Of a DNA stretch of 64,000 nt, positions 55,601 to 62,764 are shown piece after piece (position 1 is the stretch's first letter; each line of letters opens with the position of its first letter). The stretch comes from Nevskia sp. (GTDB lineage: Bacteria > Pseudomonadota > Gammaproteobacteria > Nevskiales > Nevskiaceae): positions 62,001 through 126,000 of the forward strand of contig NZ_JAKFUM010000003.1 in NCBI RefSeq assembly GCF_021732705.1, read 5' to 3'. A program made the position numbers and the translations under genes. The notes below the pieces were generated by a model that did not search any database, was not told where the DNA came from, and saw only the letters and a list, made by a program, of their open reading frames with translations.

Positions 55601-56445
55601 CCGGCCTGCGAGGCCGCCGCATGTTCGCCGGTGTCGGCCAGCAGCTTGAGCTGGCTGCCGGCGCGGCCGAGCAGGCGCTTGAGATCGAGCGAATCGCTGG
55701 CCGGAGCCGTGCTGCGCAGGCTGTCGGCGAGCACCGAGTAGCTGAGCCACAGGGTGCGCAGCTCGGGGTCATCGAGATGGCGGGCCACGCTGTCGGCGAT
55801 GCGTGCCATGCGGTTCAGCGCCTCCGCCGGCGCGCTGCCGCGGAACCACTGCAGGAACGCCGACTGGAAGCCCGGCAGCTCGCGTCGTGCCAGGGCCTGC
55901 GCGGTGCCCAGATCGAACTCGCGCGGCGGAATCAGCGCGCTGCCGGTGGGCAGCCGCAGGCTCAGTCCTTCGCGCTGGGCCTGGCTCGCGAACAGCTCGG
56001 CTTCGGTGACCAGCGGCTGCTGGCGGGCGATGCGCAGCTCGTTCAGCGCCGGTTGCAGCAGCAGCGCGCGATCCTGCTCGCCGTGCGCCAGCAGGTCGAT
56101 GTAGTCGGACAGCTGCAGCGTCGCGCCGGACAGCGCCGAGAACGCTTCGTCCTGCCGGCCGTCGAGACCGCGCAGCACCGCGAGCAGCGCCAGCATCTCG
56201 CGTGCGAACTGCTCGGCGCCGAAGCACTGCACCACGGCCAGCGTGCCGCGAACCTGGTTCAGTTCATGGGCGGCCGCATCGAGATGCGTGGCGCCATCCG
56301 CGCCTTCGCTTTCGAGATGGGCTTCGAGCGCCGCACGGGTCCGCACCAGGCTCAGTTCCAGCTCGCCACGCAGCCAGTGCAGGCCGTTCGCGAGCTGCGC
56401 GGCGCGCGGCGCGAACGTTGGCGGGGATTCACGCAGGCTGGCCAT
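49681..56445 (-). CDS. chpA: ChpA-type multi-Hpt hybrid histidine kinase/response regulator
   Basis: 2,254 aa. An N-terminal FimL-like Hpt has Asn63 at the phospho-His site (ELNQVRGTL). A second Hpt-like module has His502 (LHLHAVAAG). Four canonical ones are His668 (FHTLKGSGRM), His801 (FHTLRGSAAV), His1137 (LHTLKGSARM) and His1510 (LHTLKGGARM). A low-complexity PLIE tract spans ~1289-1325. The CheA-like kinase core has an N-box at ~1832 (NAVVHGIEP), DDGGGLDF and GRGIGMDVV. A CheW domain and a C-terminal receiver with Asp2178 (LLDIEMPRADG) end the protein. It is the central kinase of type IV pilus/twitching and cAMP control. It lies 3 bp after pilI. Confidence 0.93.
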   Translation of the reverse strand: MASLRESPPTFAPRAAQLANGLHWLRGELELSLVRTRAALEAHLESEGADGATHLDAAAHELNQVRGTLAVVQCFGAEQFAREMLALLAVLRGLDGRQDEAFSALSGATLQLSDYIDLLAHGEQDRALLLQPALNELRIARQQPLVTEAELFASQAQREGLSLRLPTGSALIPPREFDLGTAQALARRELPGFQSAFLQWFRGSAPAEALNRMARIADSVARHLDDPELRTLWLSYSVLADSLRSTAPASDSLDLKRLLGRAGSQLKLLADTGEHAAASQAGDTAWLLLFQISRMPRPIARASDLIEALDLAEHLPAPSRLDELRRKLRSPGSGILDRVYAEIRRDFAEIKDSIDLAVRTGGRAVGHLETTPDRLRRLANTLSALGLPAPQQALLNQARVLQDGGTANPLNAATWMDVATAILRVEHSLEEALFRTLGRSSGPPRAYAEIEAEVPHAQDLRNSIKALLRESLIDFAQLKTEVDHWLRDNDCAALADVPLHLHAVAAGLAVLGHEAASAQIDRLERYVASGCLGAAHGDPAEQDRFADAVSCVEVYLEALRDGLPNPGRIVDELARYIARLDFTRAAEAAEAAGSADPATSAAAEIPAVAEPVAAVVDEGASAGLDPEMRDIFIDEAADVLAELERQLPSFRRDPGNRDTLGHVRRAFHTLKGSGRMVGALRIGDFGWAIENLLNRCLEGARSADDDIVGVVTRAIKLLPGLIDGFRAEAAGADAPEDPGVASLIALAGQLASGKPAPEVDMRAVFCDDARERLAAVRQWLESRDLADGEFELDADVIRAFHTLRGSAAVVNAVAISRLAGLVENACNDLRLHGRALPATGLPLLADVVQTLLGWVDRFAADELLPDDAADAWEARLARIGSASDPASGADAAAPTAPAAPAWPVVDGDFAMAALDRLQALEGRLRVWAEPDAARDTAFALFEGCTRLAADAERSNVPSLQPLAAALASHFEAWHQAAPAQPDRVGISALLEIVEALYQQLDRYRDGEHADALAQVPDALARIAALAGPEALAPAPLHDTPPDSAFDLRLDDFDDLQPDAQPDAQPDAEAEAVPEADAPRPVPETGETAAAEPVDAELADIFLGEAQELLDELALRVPIWAGDAFDDAWLAALRRDLHTLKGSARMAGAAGIGDVAHRLESLIEQPQLLTPAQLIGAFDAGLHGLQNQVDALRAGDRPWAAPTLAAIAAALLPPPAVVAAIEPSPAPSDAAATVAEAAPALQEDAPLEPIAPASDAPPVFDLSLEPLLPPSFETPAAADTPFASDAPLTALIEPLIEPLIEPLIEPLIEPVIEPVLEPVVDPVIDEPLAFADQLPQALPDAMLDERPTIDLLATDLSMAAPSLVEALAFIEPDPVPLPADPPAAVAEVAGEPLAPAAFEPVLEAVEAPEAEPARESIGADAPIADAEAAPLPEPSAFTSPDIAALAAAPEPAFEAAARNFETSPAVAYDEEIGDIFAAEAAELLETLDAAFEGWQNGDAGESVRVFQRALHTLKGGARMAGIESMASRAHELESRVNAVTLTGDFPDVDTFAQLRGGLESLQQMGDQLRRGEAELLAASSAAPPAVIADAVAAAVVPPAADPFPPAPAARPTQFAPALYWQPEDEAEAAVARRESARVPVDLLDTLLNEAGEISIYRSRLEEHNAALKNQLAEMTQTISRVREQLRMMDIETEAQIAARGLTPGSGERPDDRYAADFDPLEMDRYSRMQELSRALAESIGDLGSLHATMDEAVGGAEALLQQQSRITTDVQQGLMGTLMVPFARQMQRLLRVVRQTAQENGKQADLSFAGAEAELDRNVLERMTAPLEHLLRNAVVHGIEPAARRLALGKPATGAIRVILSRDGSQLLVEVSDDGGGLDFAAIRGKAIERGLMAPETELSDDALARFIFEPGFSTASRLTQDAGRGIGMDVVANQVKQLGGTLELRSQVGLGTRFLVRLPLSLAVSQALLVTIGQEIYAVPLPSIEGIGRIPRTELANFYRDDGPLYRYGDRAYKVRYLGDYVDVPRPADGDSRSLSTILVRLGDGLGSGAERRVALVVDSLIGNREIVTKAAGPQISAITGITGATILADGRVVLILDVPALVAERDRRALLAEAVQRIETRARDERATVLVVDDSITMRRVAERLLVRHGYRVLTAKDGLDAMALLQTEVPASVLLDIEMPRADGFEVAAFMRNSERLKAVPIVMITSRSGDKHRERARVLGVDRYLIKPYQEDQLLGEVRTLIGHAEARRHG
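52471..52580. repeat. 12-nt tandem repeat coding (PLIE)n in chpA
   Basis: About nine near-identical 12-bp units (consensus CTCGATCAGCGG on the plus strand). They encode repeated PLIE and then PVIEPVLEPVVDP in the linker between ChpA Hpt modules three and four. This looks like slippage-prone, length-variable linker DNA. Confidence 0.75.
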
Positions 56446-56448
56446 GGC

Positions 56449-57024
56449 TCAGGCTCCGGCCAGCACGAAGGCTTCGCTGCGCGACAGCTTGCGCAGCGAG
56501 ATCGCCAGCCAGTCGCGGCCATCGCGCTGGAACGCGCCGATCCGCCATGGTTCCAGCGTCGGGTCGTCCGCGGCCATCGGGCTCTGGTCCTCCGGTGCGA
56601 ACTGGCGATAGCCGGCCACTTCATCGACCAGAAAGCCGGCCGGCACGCCGTCGGCGTTCAGCACCAGCACGCGCTGGTTGCGGCTTTCGGTCACGGCGGG
56701 ATGGCCGAGCCACTGGCCGAGGTCGGTCACCGGCAGCAGGCCGCCGCGAACGTTGGCGACGCCGAGCAGCCAGGGCTTCGCGCCGGGCACGCGCGTCAGG
56801 CGCGGGCGCGGGCTGATCTCGCGCACGTCCTCGCGCGGCGCCAGCAGCCAGCGATCGCGCAGGCGGAAGGCGAGGCCGGTCCAGGTGCCGCCGTCATCAC
56901 GGGCGACGGCTTCGGTGCGGGTGCTGCGCAGGCTGCGTTCGATCGCCAGCAGCAGGTCGAACGGCTGCTCGCGCAGCGCCGACCATGCGGACGACAGATC
57001 GGAAGGGTCGACGCGGGCGTCCAC
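56449..57024 (-). CDS. pilI: PilI-type CheW adaptor
   Basis: 191 aa. CheW domain over ~40-180 (RLRDRWLLAPREDVREISPR, WLLGVANVRGGLLPVTDLGQ, VPAGFLVDEVAGYRQF). It is the standard coupling protein of the Pil-Chp array, between PilG and ChpA as in the family order. It would bridge a PilJ-type receptor to ChpA. The receptor gene normally just downstream (pilJ) is missing; chpA starts 3 bp after the pilI stop. Confidence 0.9.
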   Translation of the reverse strand: MDARVDPSDLSSAWSALREQPFDLLLAIERSLRSTRTEAVARDDGGTWTGLAFRLRDRWLLAPREDVREISPRPRLTRVPGAKPWLLGVANVRGGLLPVTDLGQWLGHPAVTESRNQRVLVLNADGVPAGFLVDEVAGYRQFAPEDQSPMAADDPTLEPWRIGAFQRDGRDWLAISLRKLSRSEAFVLAGA

Positions 57025-57030
57025 GCGCGC

Positions 57031-57426
57031 TCAGCCGGCCTTGCGCGCCAGGTGGGCCTTCACCGCGCCGAGCAGTTCGTCCTTGGTGAACGGCTTGGTC
57101 AGGTATTCGTCGCTGCCGACGATGCGGCCGCGGGCGCGATCGAACAGGCCGTCCTTCGACGACAGCATGATCACCGGCGTGCCGGCATAGCGCGGATTGC
57201 TCTTGATCAGCGCGCAGGCCTGATAGCCGTCGAGGCGCGGCATCATGATGTCGATGAAGATCAGGTCCGGGTCCTGGTCGGCGACCTTGGCCAGCGCCTC
57301 GAAGCCGTCGGCAGCGGTGACCACGGTATAGCCTTCCTTCACCAGCAAGGCTTCGGCGGTGCGGCGGATGGTCTGGCTATCGTCGATCACCATGACCTTC
57401 ACGGCTGCCAGCGTGTCTGTTGCCAC
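57031..57426 (-). CDS. pilG: PilG-type CheY-like response regulator
   Basis: 131 aa from GTG 57426, which has GGGAG 7 nt upstream; ATG 57450 is possible. The receiver domain runs KVMVIDDSQTIRRTAEALL, FIDIMMPRLDGYQACALIKS (phospho-Asp) and VIMLSSKDGLFDRARGRIVG. The last of these is distinctively PilG rather than PilH. It should act downstream of ChpA in pilus extension and cAMP signalling. It is the first gene of the minus-strand operon, divergent from gshA. Confidence 0.92.
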   Translation of the reverse strand: MATDTLAAVKVMVIDDSQTIRRTAEALLVKEGYTVVTAADGFEALAKVADQDPDLIFIDIMMPRLDGYQACALIKSNPRYAGTPVIMLSSKDGLFDRARGRIVGSDEYLTKPFTKDELLGAVKAHLARKAG

Positions 57427-57789
57427 CCTCGAACTCCCTGACTGGATCATCTGCGGATGCAACCGCCGGACCAGCACCGATCTGCCCCTTTCCAGGCAGA
57501 CGGCACGCGGGCCGCGTCAACAAGACGCCACGTGTGGTCAAGCGGTACCGGCCCCGAGGCGCGGAAGCGCTGTCGATGGGCGCTGCCAACGGCCTTGAAA
57601 GCCCCGGAAAAGCGTTCGAACAGCGCCGATTTGTCGACGGTTTCGACGGACTGCAATGTCGGACTTGTAGCACACTCGTCCGGCCGTCCCCAATCCTGCC
57701 GACAACCGCGACAACAGGCCGGGCCGATCGGAGATTCGGTTACGCTACCGACCCCGCGCAGACCTCGCGCCCTGCTGGCAGATGCCGCC
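57427..57789. other. Divergent intergenic region pilG/gshA
   Basis: 363 bp with no convincing gene. It must hold promoters for pilG (minus) and gshA (plus), but I see no strong -35/-10 pair. It is GC-rich with weak AT patches near 57660-57680 and 57730-57745. Confidence 0.5.
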
Positions 57790-59118
57790 ATGCCTAGTCT
57801 TTCCCATCACGCCGTTCCGAACCTGACCACGGCGCAGACGGCCCCGCTGCTGCGCTTCGAAAGCCTGCTGCTGGAACGCGCGGCGGAGATCGAGCGCTGG
57901 TTCCGCAGCCAGTGGCTGGTGACGCCGCCGCCGTTCTATTCGTCGGTGGACCTGCGCAACGCCGGCTTCAAGCTGGCCCCGGTCGATACCAACCTGTTCC
58001 CGGGCGGTTTCAACAACCTCAATCACGATTTCGACGCGCTGTGCGTGCAGGCGATCCAGTCCGCGCTCGATCGCGTCATGTCGAGCGCCTGCGACGTGCT
58101 GCTGGTGCCGGAAAACCACACCCGCAACCGCTTCTATCTGGAAAACGTCGCGACGCTGCAAGGACTGATCCAGAAGGCCGGCTACACCGTGCGCCTCGGC
58201 TCGCTGCGGGCCGACCTGCACGAGCCGGAGACGCTGACCCTGGATTCCGGCCGCACGCTGCATCTGGAGCCGATCCGGCGCGAGGGCGACAGCGTCTTCG
58301 TCGGCGATTTCCGGCCGTGCGTGGTGCTGCTGAACAACGACCTGTCGGCGGGCCGGCCGCCGGTGCTCGAACAGCTGGCGCAGCCGGTGATTCCGCCGCT
58401 CGGCGTCGGCTGGAGCACGCGCCTGAAGACGCAGCACTTCGCCATCTACCGCGAAGTGGCGGCCGAGTTCGGCAAGCTGCTCGGCATCGACCCGTGGTGG
58501 GTCGATCCGCTGTTCCGCAACTGCGGCCAGATCAACTTCAAGACCCGCGAAGGCGAGGACTGCCTCGCGTCGAACGTCGAACTGCTGCTGGAGGACATCG
58601 CCGAGAAGTACCGCGAGTACGGCGTGAAGGAAGAGCCGTTCGTGATCGTCAAGGCCGATGCCGGCACTTACGGCATGGGCGTGATGACGGTGAAGAGCGC
58701 GGACGAGATCCGCACGATGAACCGCGATGCCCGCAAGAAGATGGCCTCGGCCAAGGAAGGCAACGAGGTCACCGGCGCGATCATCCAGGAAGGCGTCTAC
58801 ACCTTCGAGCGCTGGGGCGACGCCCAGTCGACCGCCGAGCCGGTGGTCTACATGATCGACAAGCATGTCGTCGGCGGTTTCTATCGCGTGCACGGCGGCC
58901 GTTCGAACACCGAAAACCTGAACGCGCCGGGCGCGAGCTTCCAGCCGCTGGCGTTCGCCGACCCGTGCAACTGCCCGGATACCGCGCAGAACCCGGACGC
59001 CGTGCCGAACCGCTTCTACGCCTACGGCGTCGTCGCGCGCATGGCGATGGTGGCCGCGGCGCGCGAAACGGCGAATGCGCTGAAGCGCGAGAAGCAGCTG
59101 GCGGATGCCGAGGCCTGA
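57790..59118 (+). CDS. gshA: Glutamate-cysteine ligase (proteobacterial GshA family)
   Basis: 442 aa, typical of the ~430-aa proteobacterial GCL family (distinct from E. coli GshA). Marks are SSVDLRNAGFKLAPVDTNLF, PGGFNNLNHDF, LVPENHTRN and the ATP-grasp-like VIVKADAGTYGMGVMTV, plus GGFYRVHGGRSNTENLN. It catalyses the first, rate-limiting step of glutathione synthesis (Glu + Cys + ATP). The zeta-GST, HCCA-isomerase-like and MAPEG genes in this window all depend on glutathione. It is divergent from the pilG operon. Confidence 0.92.
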   Translation: MPSLSHHAVPNLTTAQTAPLLRFESLLLERAAEIERWFRSQWLVTPPPFYSSVDLRNAGFKLAPVDTNLFPGGFNNLNHDFDALCVQAIQSALDRVMSSACDVLLVPENHTRNRFYLENVATLQGLIQKAGYTVRLGSLRADLHEPETLTLDSGRTLHLEPIRREGDSVFVGDFRPCVVLLNNDLSAGRPPVLEQLAQPVIPPLGVGWSTRLKTQHFAIYREVAAEFGKLLGIDPWWVDPLFRNCGQINFKTREGEDCLASNVELLLEDIAEKYREYGVKEEPFVIVKADAGTYGMGVMTVKSADEIRTMNRDARKKMASAKEGNEVTGAIIQEGVYTFERWGDAQSTAEPVVYMIDKHVVGGFYRVHGGRSNTENLNAPGASFQPLAFADPCNCPDTAQNPDAVPNRFYAYGVVARMAMVAAARETANALKREKQLADAEA

Positions 59119-59195
59119 GACCGGATTGACGCCGGCCTTGGGGTCGGCACCGGCGCGTCATTGAACGGTGCGCCGGTCATCCCCACGATTTCGGC

Positions 59196-59393
59196 ATGAT
59201 CAAGTTCGTGCTCTGGCTGCTGCTGTTCGTGCTGTGCTGGCCGCTCGCGCTGCTGGCGCTGATCCTGTACCCGCTGTTCTGGCTGATCAGCCTGCCGTTC
59301 CGGCTGGTCGGCATCGTGTTCGAAGGCCTGTTCGAATTCCTGCGCGCGATGCTGCTGCTGCCGTCGCGCCTGCTCGGCGGCCGGCCGCGCTGA
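59196..59393 (+). CDS. Small membrane protein of unknown function
   Basis: 65 aa with two strongly hydrophobic segments (LWLLLFVLCWPLALLALILY and FWLISLPFRLVGIVFEGLFE) and a short basic tail. No family recognised. The coding look (codon choice, position between gshA and the ADC-like gene on the same strand) makes it likely real, but there is no strong ribosome-binding site. Confidence 0.6.
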   Translation: MIKFVLWLLLFVLCWPLALLALILYPLFWLISLPFRLVGIVFEGLFEFLRAMLLLPSRLLGGRPR

Positions 59394-59424
59394 ATCCTTT
59401 CCGTCGTCACCTGAAGTTGCCCGC

Positions 59425-60117
59425 ATGATCACGCTTGTCGCCGATGCCGATTTGCCGACCGTTCCGCTCGCGCCCGCCCCGTGGCAGCTGACCGGGCAGG
59501 GCTACATCCTGCTGGTGAAGCTGCCGAAGGAGGTGCTCGACGACCCGCGCCACGTGCCGGCCGAACTGCGCGGCACCCGCCGCGGCGGCTTCGCGATGGT
59601 GATGCTGGTGGATTACGAGCATTCCGCCGTCGGCCCGTACCGCGAACTGCTGTACATCCCGGGCACGTTCGCGTTCGGTGCGGCGCGCCATCGCTCGATC
59701 ACCCGCATTTATGTGTCGAGCGTCGAATCGGTGGTCAACGGCCGCCGCAACTGGGGCATCCCGAAGGACGCCTGCGATTTCGACTTCCAGTACGGCCGTG
59801 ACGGCGGCGAGGACCGCCTCAGCGCGTCGCTGAACGGCAAGACCTTCGCCCGCTTCAGCTTCCGCCCCGGTCGCGTCAAGCTGCCGTTCTCGACGTCGAT
59901 GCTGCCGAAGTTCCTGCTGAACCTGGCGCAGCGCCATGCTGGCCAGCAGTTCGTCTACGCGCCGAGCGCCAAGGGCAGCATCGCCTTTGCCAAGGTCACC
60001 GACTGGGCGTTCGACAGCGCGCTGTTCCCGGATCTGGCACGCGGCAAGGTGCTGACCGCGGTCCGCGTGCCGCGCTTCACGATGGCTTTTCCGGTCTCGA
60101 CCATCACGCCGGCCTGA
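59425..60117 (+). CDS. Acetoacetate-decarboxylase-family protein
   Basis: 230 aa. ADC-fold beta-cone with YRELLYIPGTFAFG and VVNGRRNWGIPKDACDF; the latter is where ADC-type enzymes hold the Schiff-base lysine region (here Lys of GIPKD). It is not clearly a true acetoacetate decarboxylase, since many family members in proteobacteria have other or unknown substrates. Confidence 0.75.
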   Translation: MITLVADADLPTVPLAPAPWQLTGQGYILLVKLPKEVLDDPRHVPAELRGTRRGGFAMVMLVDYEHSAVGPYRELLYIPGTFAFGAARHRSITRIYVSSVESVVNGRRNWGIPKDACDFDFQYGRDGGEDRLSASLNGKTFARFSFRPGRVKLPFSTSMLPKFLLNLAQRHAGQQFVYAPSAKGSIAFAKVTDWAFDSALFPDLARGKVLTAVRVPRFTMAFPVSTITPA

Positions 60118-60135
60118 ACATCGACCGAGCCGATG

Positions 60136-60155
60136 ATGGGGGTCAGACCCCCCAT
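60136..60155. repeat. Short palindrome ATGGGGGTC-A-GACCCCCCAT
   Basis: Near-perfect hairpin (one extra C in one arm) in the gap after the ADC-like gene. It resembles the 'tggggtcagacccc' type of dispersed proteobacterial palindromes. It may act as a REP or weak terminator element. Confidence 0.4.
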
Positions 60156-60200
60156 TGAAGCCTCGACCGATGACGCCGCTGCCGCACCTTCCCTGATCAG

Positions 60201-61091
60201 ATGAACTTCGGCATCGGCGAATTCTTCTCCCTGGCGTGTGCGCTGGTCTGGGCGATCGCCGTGGTGCTGTTCAAGAAGTCGGGCGAGAGCATCGCGCCGT
60301 TCGCCTTGAATCTGTTCAAGAATTCGCTGGCGGCCGGGCTGCTCGGGCTGACCCTGCTGGTGCTGTCGCCGACCGTGCCATCGATGCCGCCACTGTCGCT
60401 GGCGCTGATCCTGCTGTCCGGCTTCCTCGGCATCTGTCTGGGCGACACGCTGTATCTCGGCGCGCTGAACACCATCGGTGCCAGTCGCATGGCGGTGGCG
60501 CAGACGCTGTTCTCGCCGTTCGTCATCGTGCTGTCGGCGATCTTCCTGCACGAGCGCCTGCACGGCCTGCAATGGGCCGGTGCTGCCTGCGTGCTCGGCG
60601 GCATCGTGCTGGTGACCTGGGTGCGCGATGCCGGTATCAGCACGCTCGATGCCCGGCGTCTGCGCCGCGGTGCGGCGGCCGGCGTGCTGTCAGTATTCCT
60701 GATGGCGGTCGGCATCGTCATGGCCAAGCCGATGCTGGCGCTGCACGATTTCCTGTGGGTGGTCTGGCTGCGCGTGGTCGGCGGTGTCGCCGGGCTGATC
60801 GTCACCGTGGCGTGGAAGCGCAATGCCGGCGACCTGCTGACGCAGTACCGGCGCGTGCGGCACTGGCCACAGATCGTCGCCGGCTCGTTCGCTGGCACCT
60901 ATCTGTCGATGATGCTGTGGCTGGCCGGCTACAAGTACACCAGCGCTTCCGTCGCCGCCGTGCTGAACGAGACCGCTGCCGTGTTCATCGTGCTGCTGGC
61001 GGTGCTGTTTCTCGGCGAGAAGGTCGGCCGGCGGCAGGTGGCGGGTGTCACCTTGGCGATGCTCGGCGTTGGTCTGATGGTGCTGCGCTGA
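60201..61091 (+). CDS. EamA/DMT-family transporter
   Basis: 296 aa with ten predicted helices in two EamA repeats (SLACALVWAIAVVLFKKSGE in the first; the second starts around AGVLSVFLMAVGIVMAKPM). The end LFLGEKVGRRQVAGVTLAML is the usual second EamA tail. It is an inner-membrane drug/metabolite-type exporter of unknown substrate. Confidence 0.88.
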   Translation: MNFGIGEFFSLACALVWAIAVVLFKKSGESIAPFALNLFKNSLAAGLLGLTLLVLSPTVPSMPPLSLALILLSGFLGICLGDTLYLGALNTIGASRMAVAQTLFSPFVIVLSAIFLHERLHGLQWAGAACVLGGIVLVTWVRDAGISTLDARRLRRGAAAGVLSVFLMAVGIVMAKPMLALHDFLWVVWLRVVGGVAGLIVTVAWKRNAGDLLTQYRRVRHWPQIVAGSFAGTYLSMMLWLAGYKYTSASVAAVLNETAAVFIVLLAVLFLGEKVGRRQVAGVTLAMLGVGLMVLR

Positions 61092-61104
61092 CGGTCACAC
61101 GGGC

Positions 61105-61139
61105 ATTTGCGCGCCCAGTGACGCTTTTTTGGCGCAAAT
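61105..61139. promoter_or_regulatory. Inverted repeat in AT-rich region upstream of the esterase gene
   Basis: ATTTGCGC (61105-61112) and GCGCAAAT (61132-61139), spacer 19 bp, lie at the head of the window's most AT-rich leader (to ~61170). A possible operator or promoter-associated element. Confidence 0.35.
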
Positions 61140-61243
61140 CCATAAATTTCAATCAGTTATCGATATAGCGCAACCGTTCGTCAAAACCGCTTGCAGGATG
61201 GGATCAACCTGCCGATGCTGTGCTCACACCAAAGCACCATCGG

Positions 61244-62287
61244 ATGAAAGTCGTGAAAACATACTATTCGAATCAGATCCGGACCCGCCTCGTCGCCCCG
61301 CTCCGTCGCTCACTCCGTCGCTCGCTCAGCGCCGCAACGCTGGTCACCAGCCTCGTGCTGCCGGCCGTGGCCGCACCGGCGCCTGCACCGATCGTCACTG
61401 GCGTCATCGATCCGGTGAGCGGCTTCCAGACACTCAGCGGCACGCTGCGCCGCACCTATTCGGTGGTCAACGGCATCCCGGTGCCGATCAATCCGCAGAC
61501 GACCGTGGCCAGCGCCAATCTGACGGTCGCCGGCGTCAGCCGCCGCTATCTCGTGATCAAGCCGACCAACGTCACCGCCAATGCGCCGGTGATGCTGTTC
61601 CTCCATGCCAACAGCGTGTCGCCGGAACTGATGGCGGCGCTGACCGAGGCGGCCGATTACGCGGCGACGCAGGGCTTCTGGGCGGTGTTTCCGGCGGCGG
61701 TCGGCGGCGTCTGGAAGGATGATCCGAGCACCAGCGGCAACGACGACGTGCGCTTCGTCTCGGCGCTGATCGACACGCTGGCAACGCAGGGCGCCGACGC
61801 CACCCGCGTCTACGCGGCCGGCTACTCGAACGGCGGCTTCATGGCCGATCGCCTCGCCTGCGAGCTGTCGGACAAGATCGCGGCGTTCGGCATGGCCGCG
61901 GCAAGCCTGCGCAATGGCGTGGCCAATGCCTGCGCACCGGTCAAGAAGCGCGCGAAGATCTACTTCCTCGGCACGGCCGATGGCGTCGTGCCGTATGCCG
62001 GTGTCGCCAACCTGAAGTCGGCCAGCGCGACGATGGCGTACTGGAGCGCGCAGCAGGGCTGCGCCGGCACCCTCGCCAACACGCTGCCGGATCGCGTGCT
62101 CGATGTGACCACGGTGCAGCAGACGCGCTATACCGGCTGTGTCGGCGGCGCCGAGAACCAGTTGTACACGATCACCGGCGGCGGTCATGCCTGGCCGGGC
62201 GGCCTGACCGCCAGTGTCGATATCACCACGATGGACGTCGACGCCACCGGCCTGATCTGGAAGTTCGCCAGCGCCTACCGTCGCTGA
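61244..62287 (+). CDS. Secreted PHB-depolymerase/feruloyl-esterase-like (LpqC) hydrolase
   Basis: 347 aa from ATG 61244 (MKVVKTYYSNQIRTRL), with a basic n-region and a signal peptide ending ~43 (LVLPAVA/APA). The alpha/beta-hydrolase triad is Ser195 (AAGYSNGGFM), Asp246 (FLGTADGVVPY) and His315 (GGGHAWPGG). TADGVVPY and GGHAWPG match the LpqC/CE1-like polyhydroxybutyrate depolymerase group. It is secreted. The polymer or ester substrate is not fixed by sequence. Confidence 0.88.
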   Translation: MKVVKTYYSNQIRTRLVAPLRRSLRRSLSAATLVTSLVLPAVAAPAPAPIVTGVIDPVSGFQTLSGTLRRTYSVVNGIPVPINPQTTVASANLTVAGVSRRYLVIKPTNVTANAPVMLFLHANSVSPELMAALTEAADYAATQGFWAVFPAAVGGVWKDDPSTSGNDDVRFVSALIDTLATQGADATRVYAAGYSNGGFMADRLACELSDKIAAFGMAAASLRNGVANACAPVKKRAKIYFLGTADGVVPYAGVANLKSASATMAYWSAQQGCAGTLANTLPDRVLDVTTVQQTRYTGCVGGAENQLYTITGGGHAWPGGLTASVDITTMDVDATGLIWKFASAYRR

Positions 62288-62306
62288 GCACAGCCGTTTC
62301 AACGAC

Positions 62307-62343
62307 AAAACCCGCCGCCGGAACCGATCCGGCGGCGGGTTTT
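62307..62343. terminator. Bidirectional rho-independent terminator
   Basis: AAAACCCGCCGCCGGA-ACCGA-TCCGGCGGCGGGTTTT, a 16-bp perfect stem with flanking A and T runs. It closes both the esterase gene and the opposing small secreted-protein gene. Confidence 0.95.
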
Positions 62344-62369
62344 GCCTTGCCGCGTCTCTTCAGCGCGGC

Positions 62370-62684
62370 TTACTTCTTTTTCGTCAGCGGCTTGCGCGTG
62401 CAGTCCGGAAGCACTTCCGTGGTTTCCGCCGGGACGCAGGCCTTCGGGAAGGTCGGCTTGAAGATGTCGATGACCTGACCGTCCGGGCACTTCTTGATGT
62501 CGTCGATCTTCTTTTTCTTGCAGACGATGAAGCTGTGGCAACTGTTCGGGTTCAGGTATTCGCCGTCCGGTACCAGTTCGCAGAAGTCCTCCGGCGGCGG
62601 CGCGTTGGTTTCGACGGCCAGCGCGGTCAGCGCGGACATCGGCAGCAGCAGGGCCATCAAGGCAAGGCGGGCAGTCGGGCGCAT
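62370..62684 (-). CDS. Small secreted six-Cys protein, peritrophin-A (CBM14)-like chitin-binding
   Basis: 104 aa from ATG 62684 (TGGAG 9 nt upstream). Signal peptide ~1-23 (ALTALA/VE). The mature part has six Cys at 35, 49, 55, 66, 83 and 95, spaced C-x13-C-x5-C-x10-C-x16-C-x11-C. This is close to the peritrophin-A consensus, with DGEYLNPNSCHSFIVC and CPDGQVIDIF in the right places. CBM14 domains bind chitin and are common in arthropods and rarer in bacteria. The basic, Lys-rich loops and tail are unusual. Chitin binding is inferred. Confidence 0.7.
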   Translation of the reverse strand: MRPTARLALMALLLPMSALTALAVETNAPPPEDFCELVPDGEYLNPNSCHSFIVCKKKKIDDIKKCPDGQVIDIFKPTFPKACVPAETTEVLPDCTRKPLTKKK

Positions 62685-62764
62685 CGGCAGCATCTCCAGA
62701 TAGGGGGCGGGAACGCGCGAAGCATCGCCGAATCCGGCGGCATCGCGCAGCAAGAATTTCACAT

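Noticed and set aside
49687-57441. 2,584-codon open frame on the plus strand, antisense to the chpA operon
   Set aside because: It mirrors the whole minus-strand pilG-chpA operon. Its translation is Arg/Gln/His/Ala-biased with no domain. Very high G+C codon use leaves the antisense frame stop-free, so it is a coding shadow.
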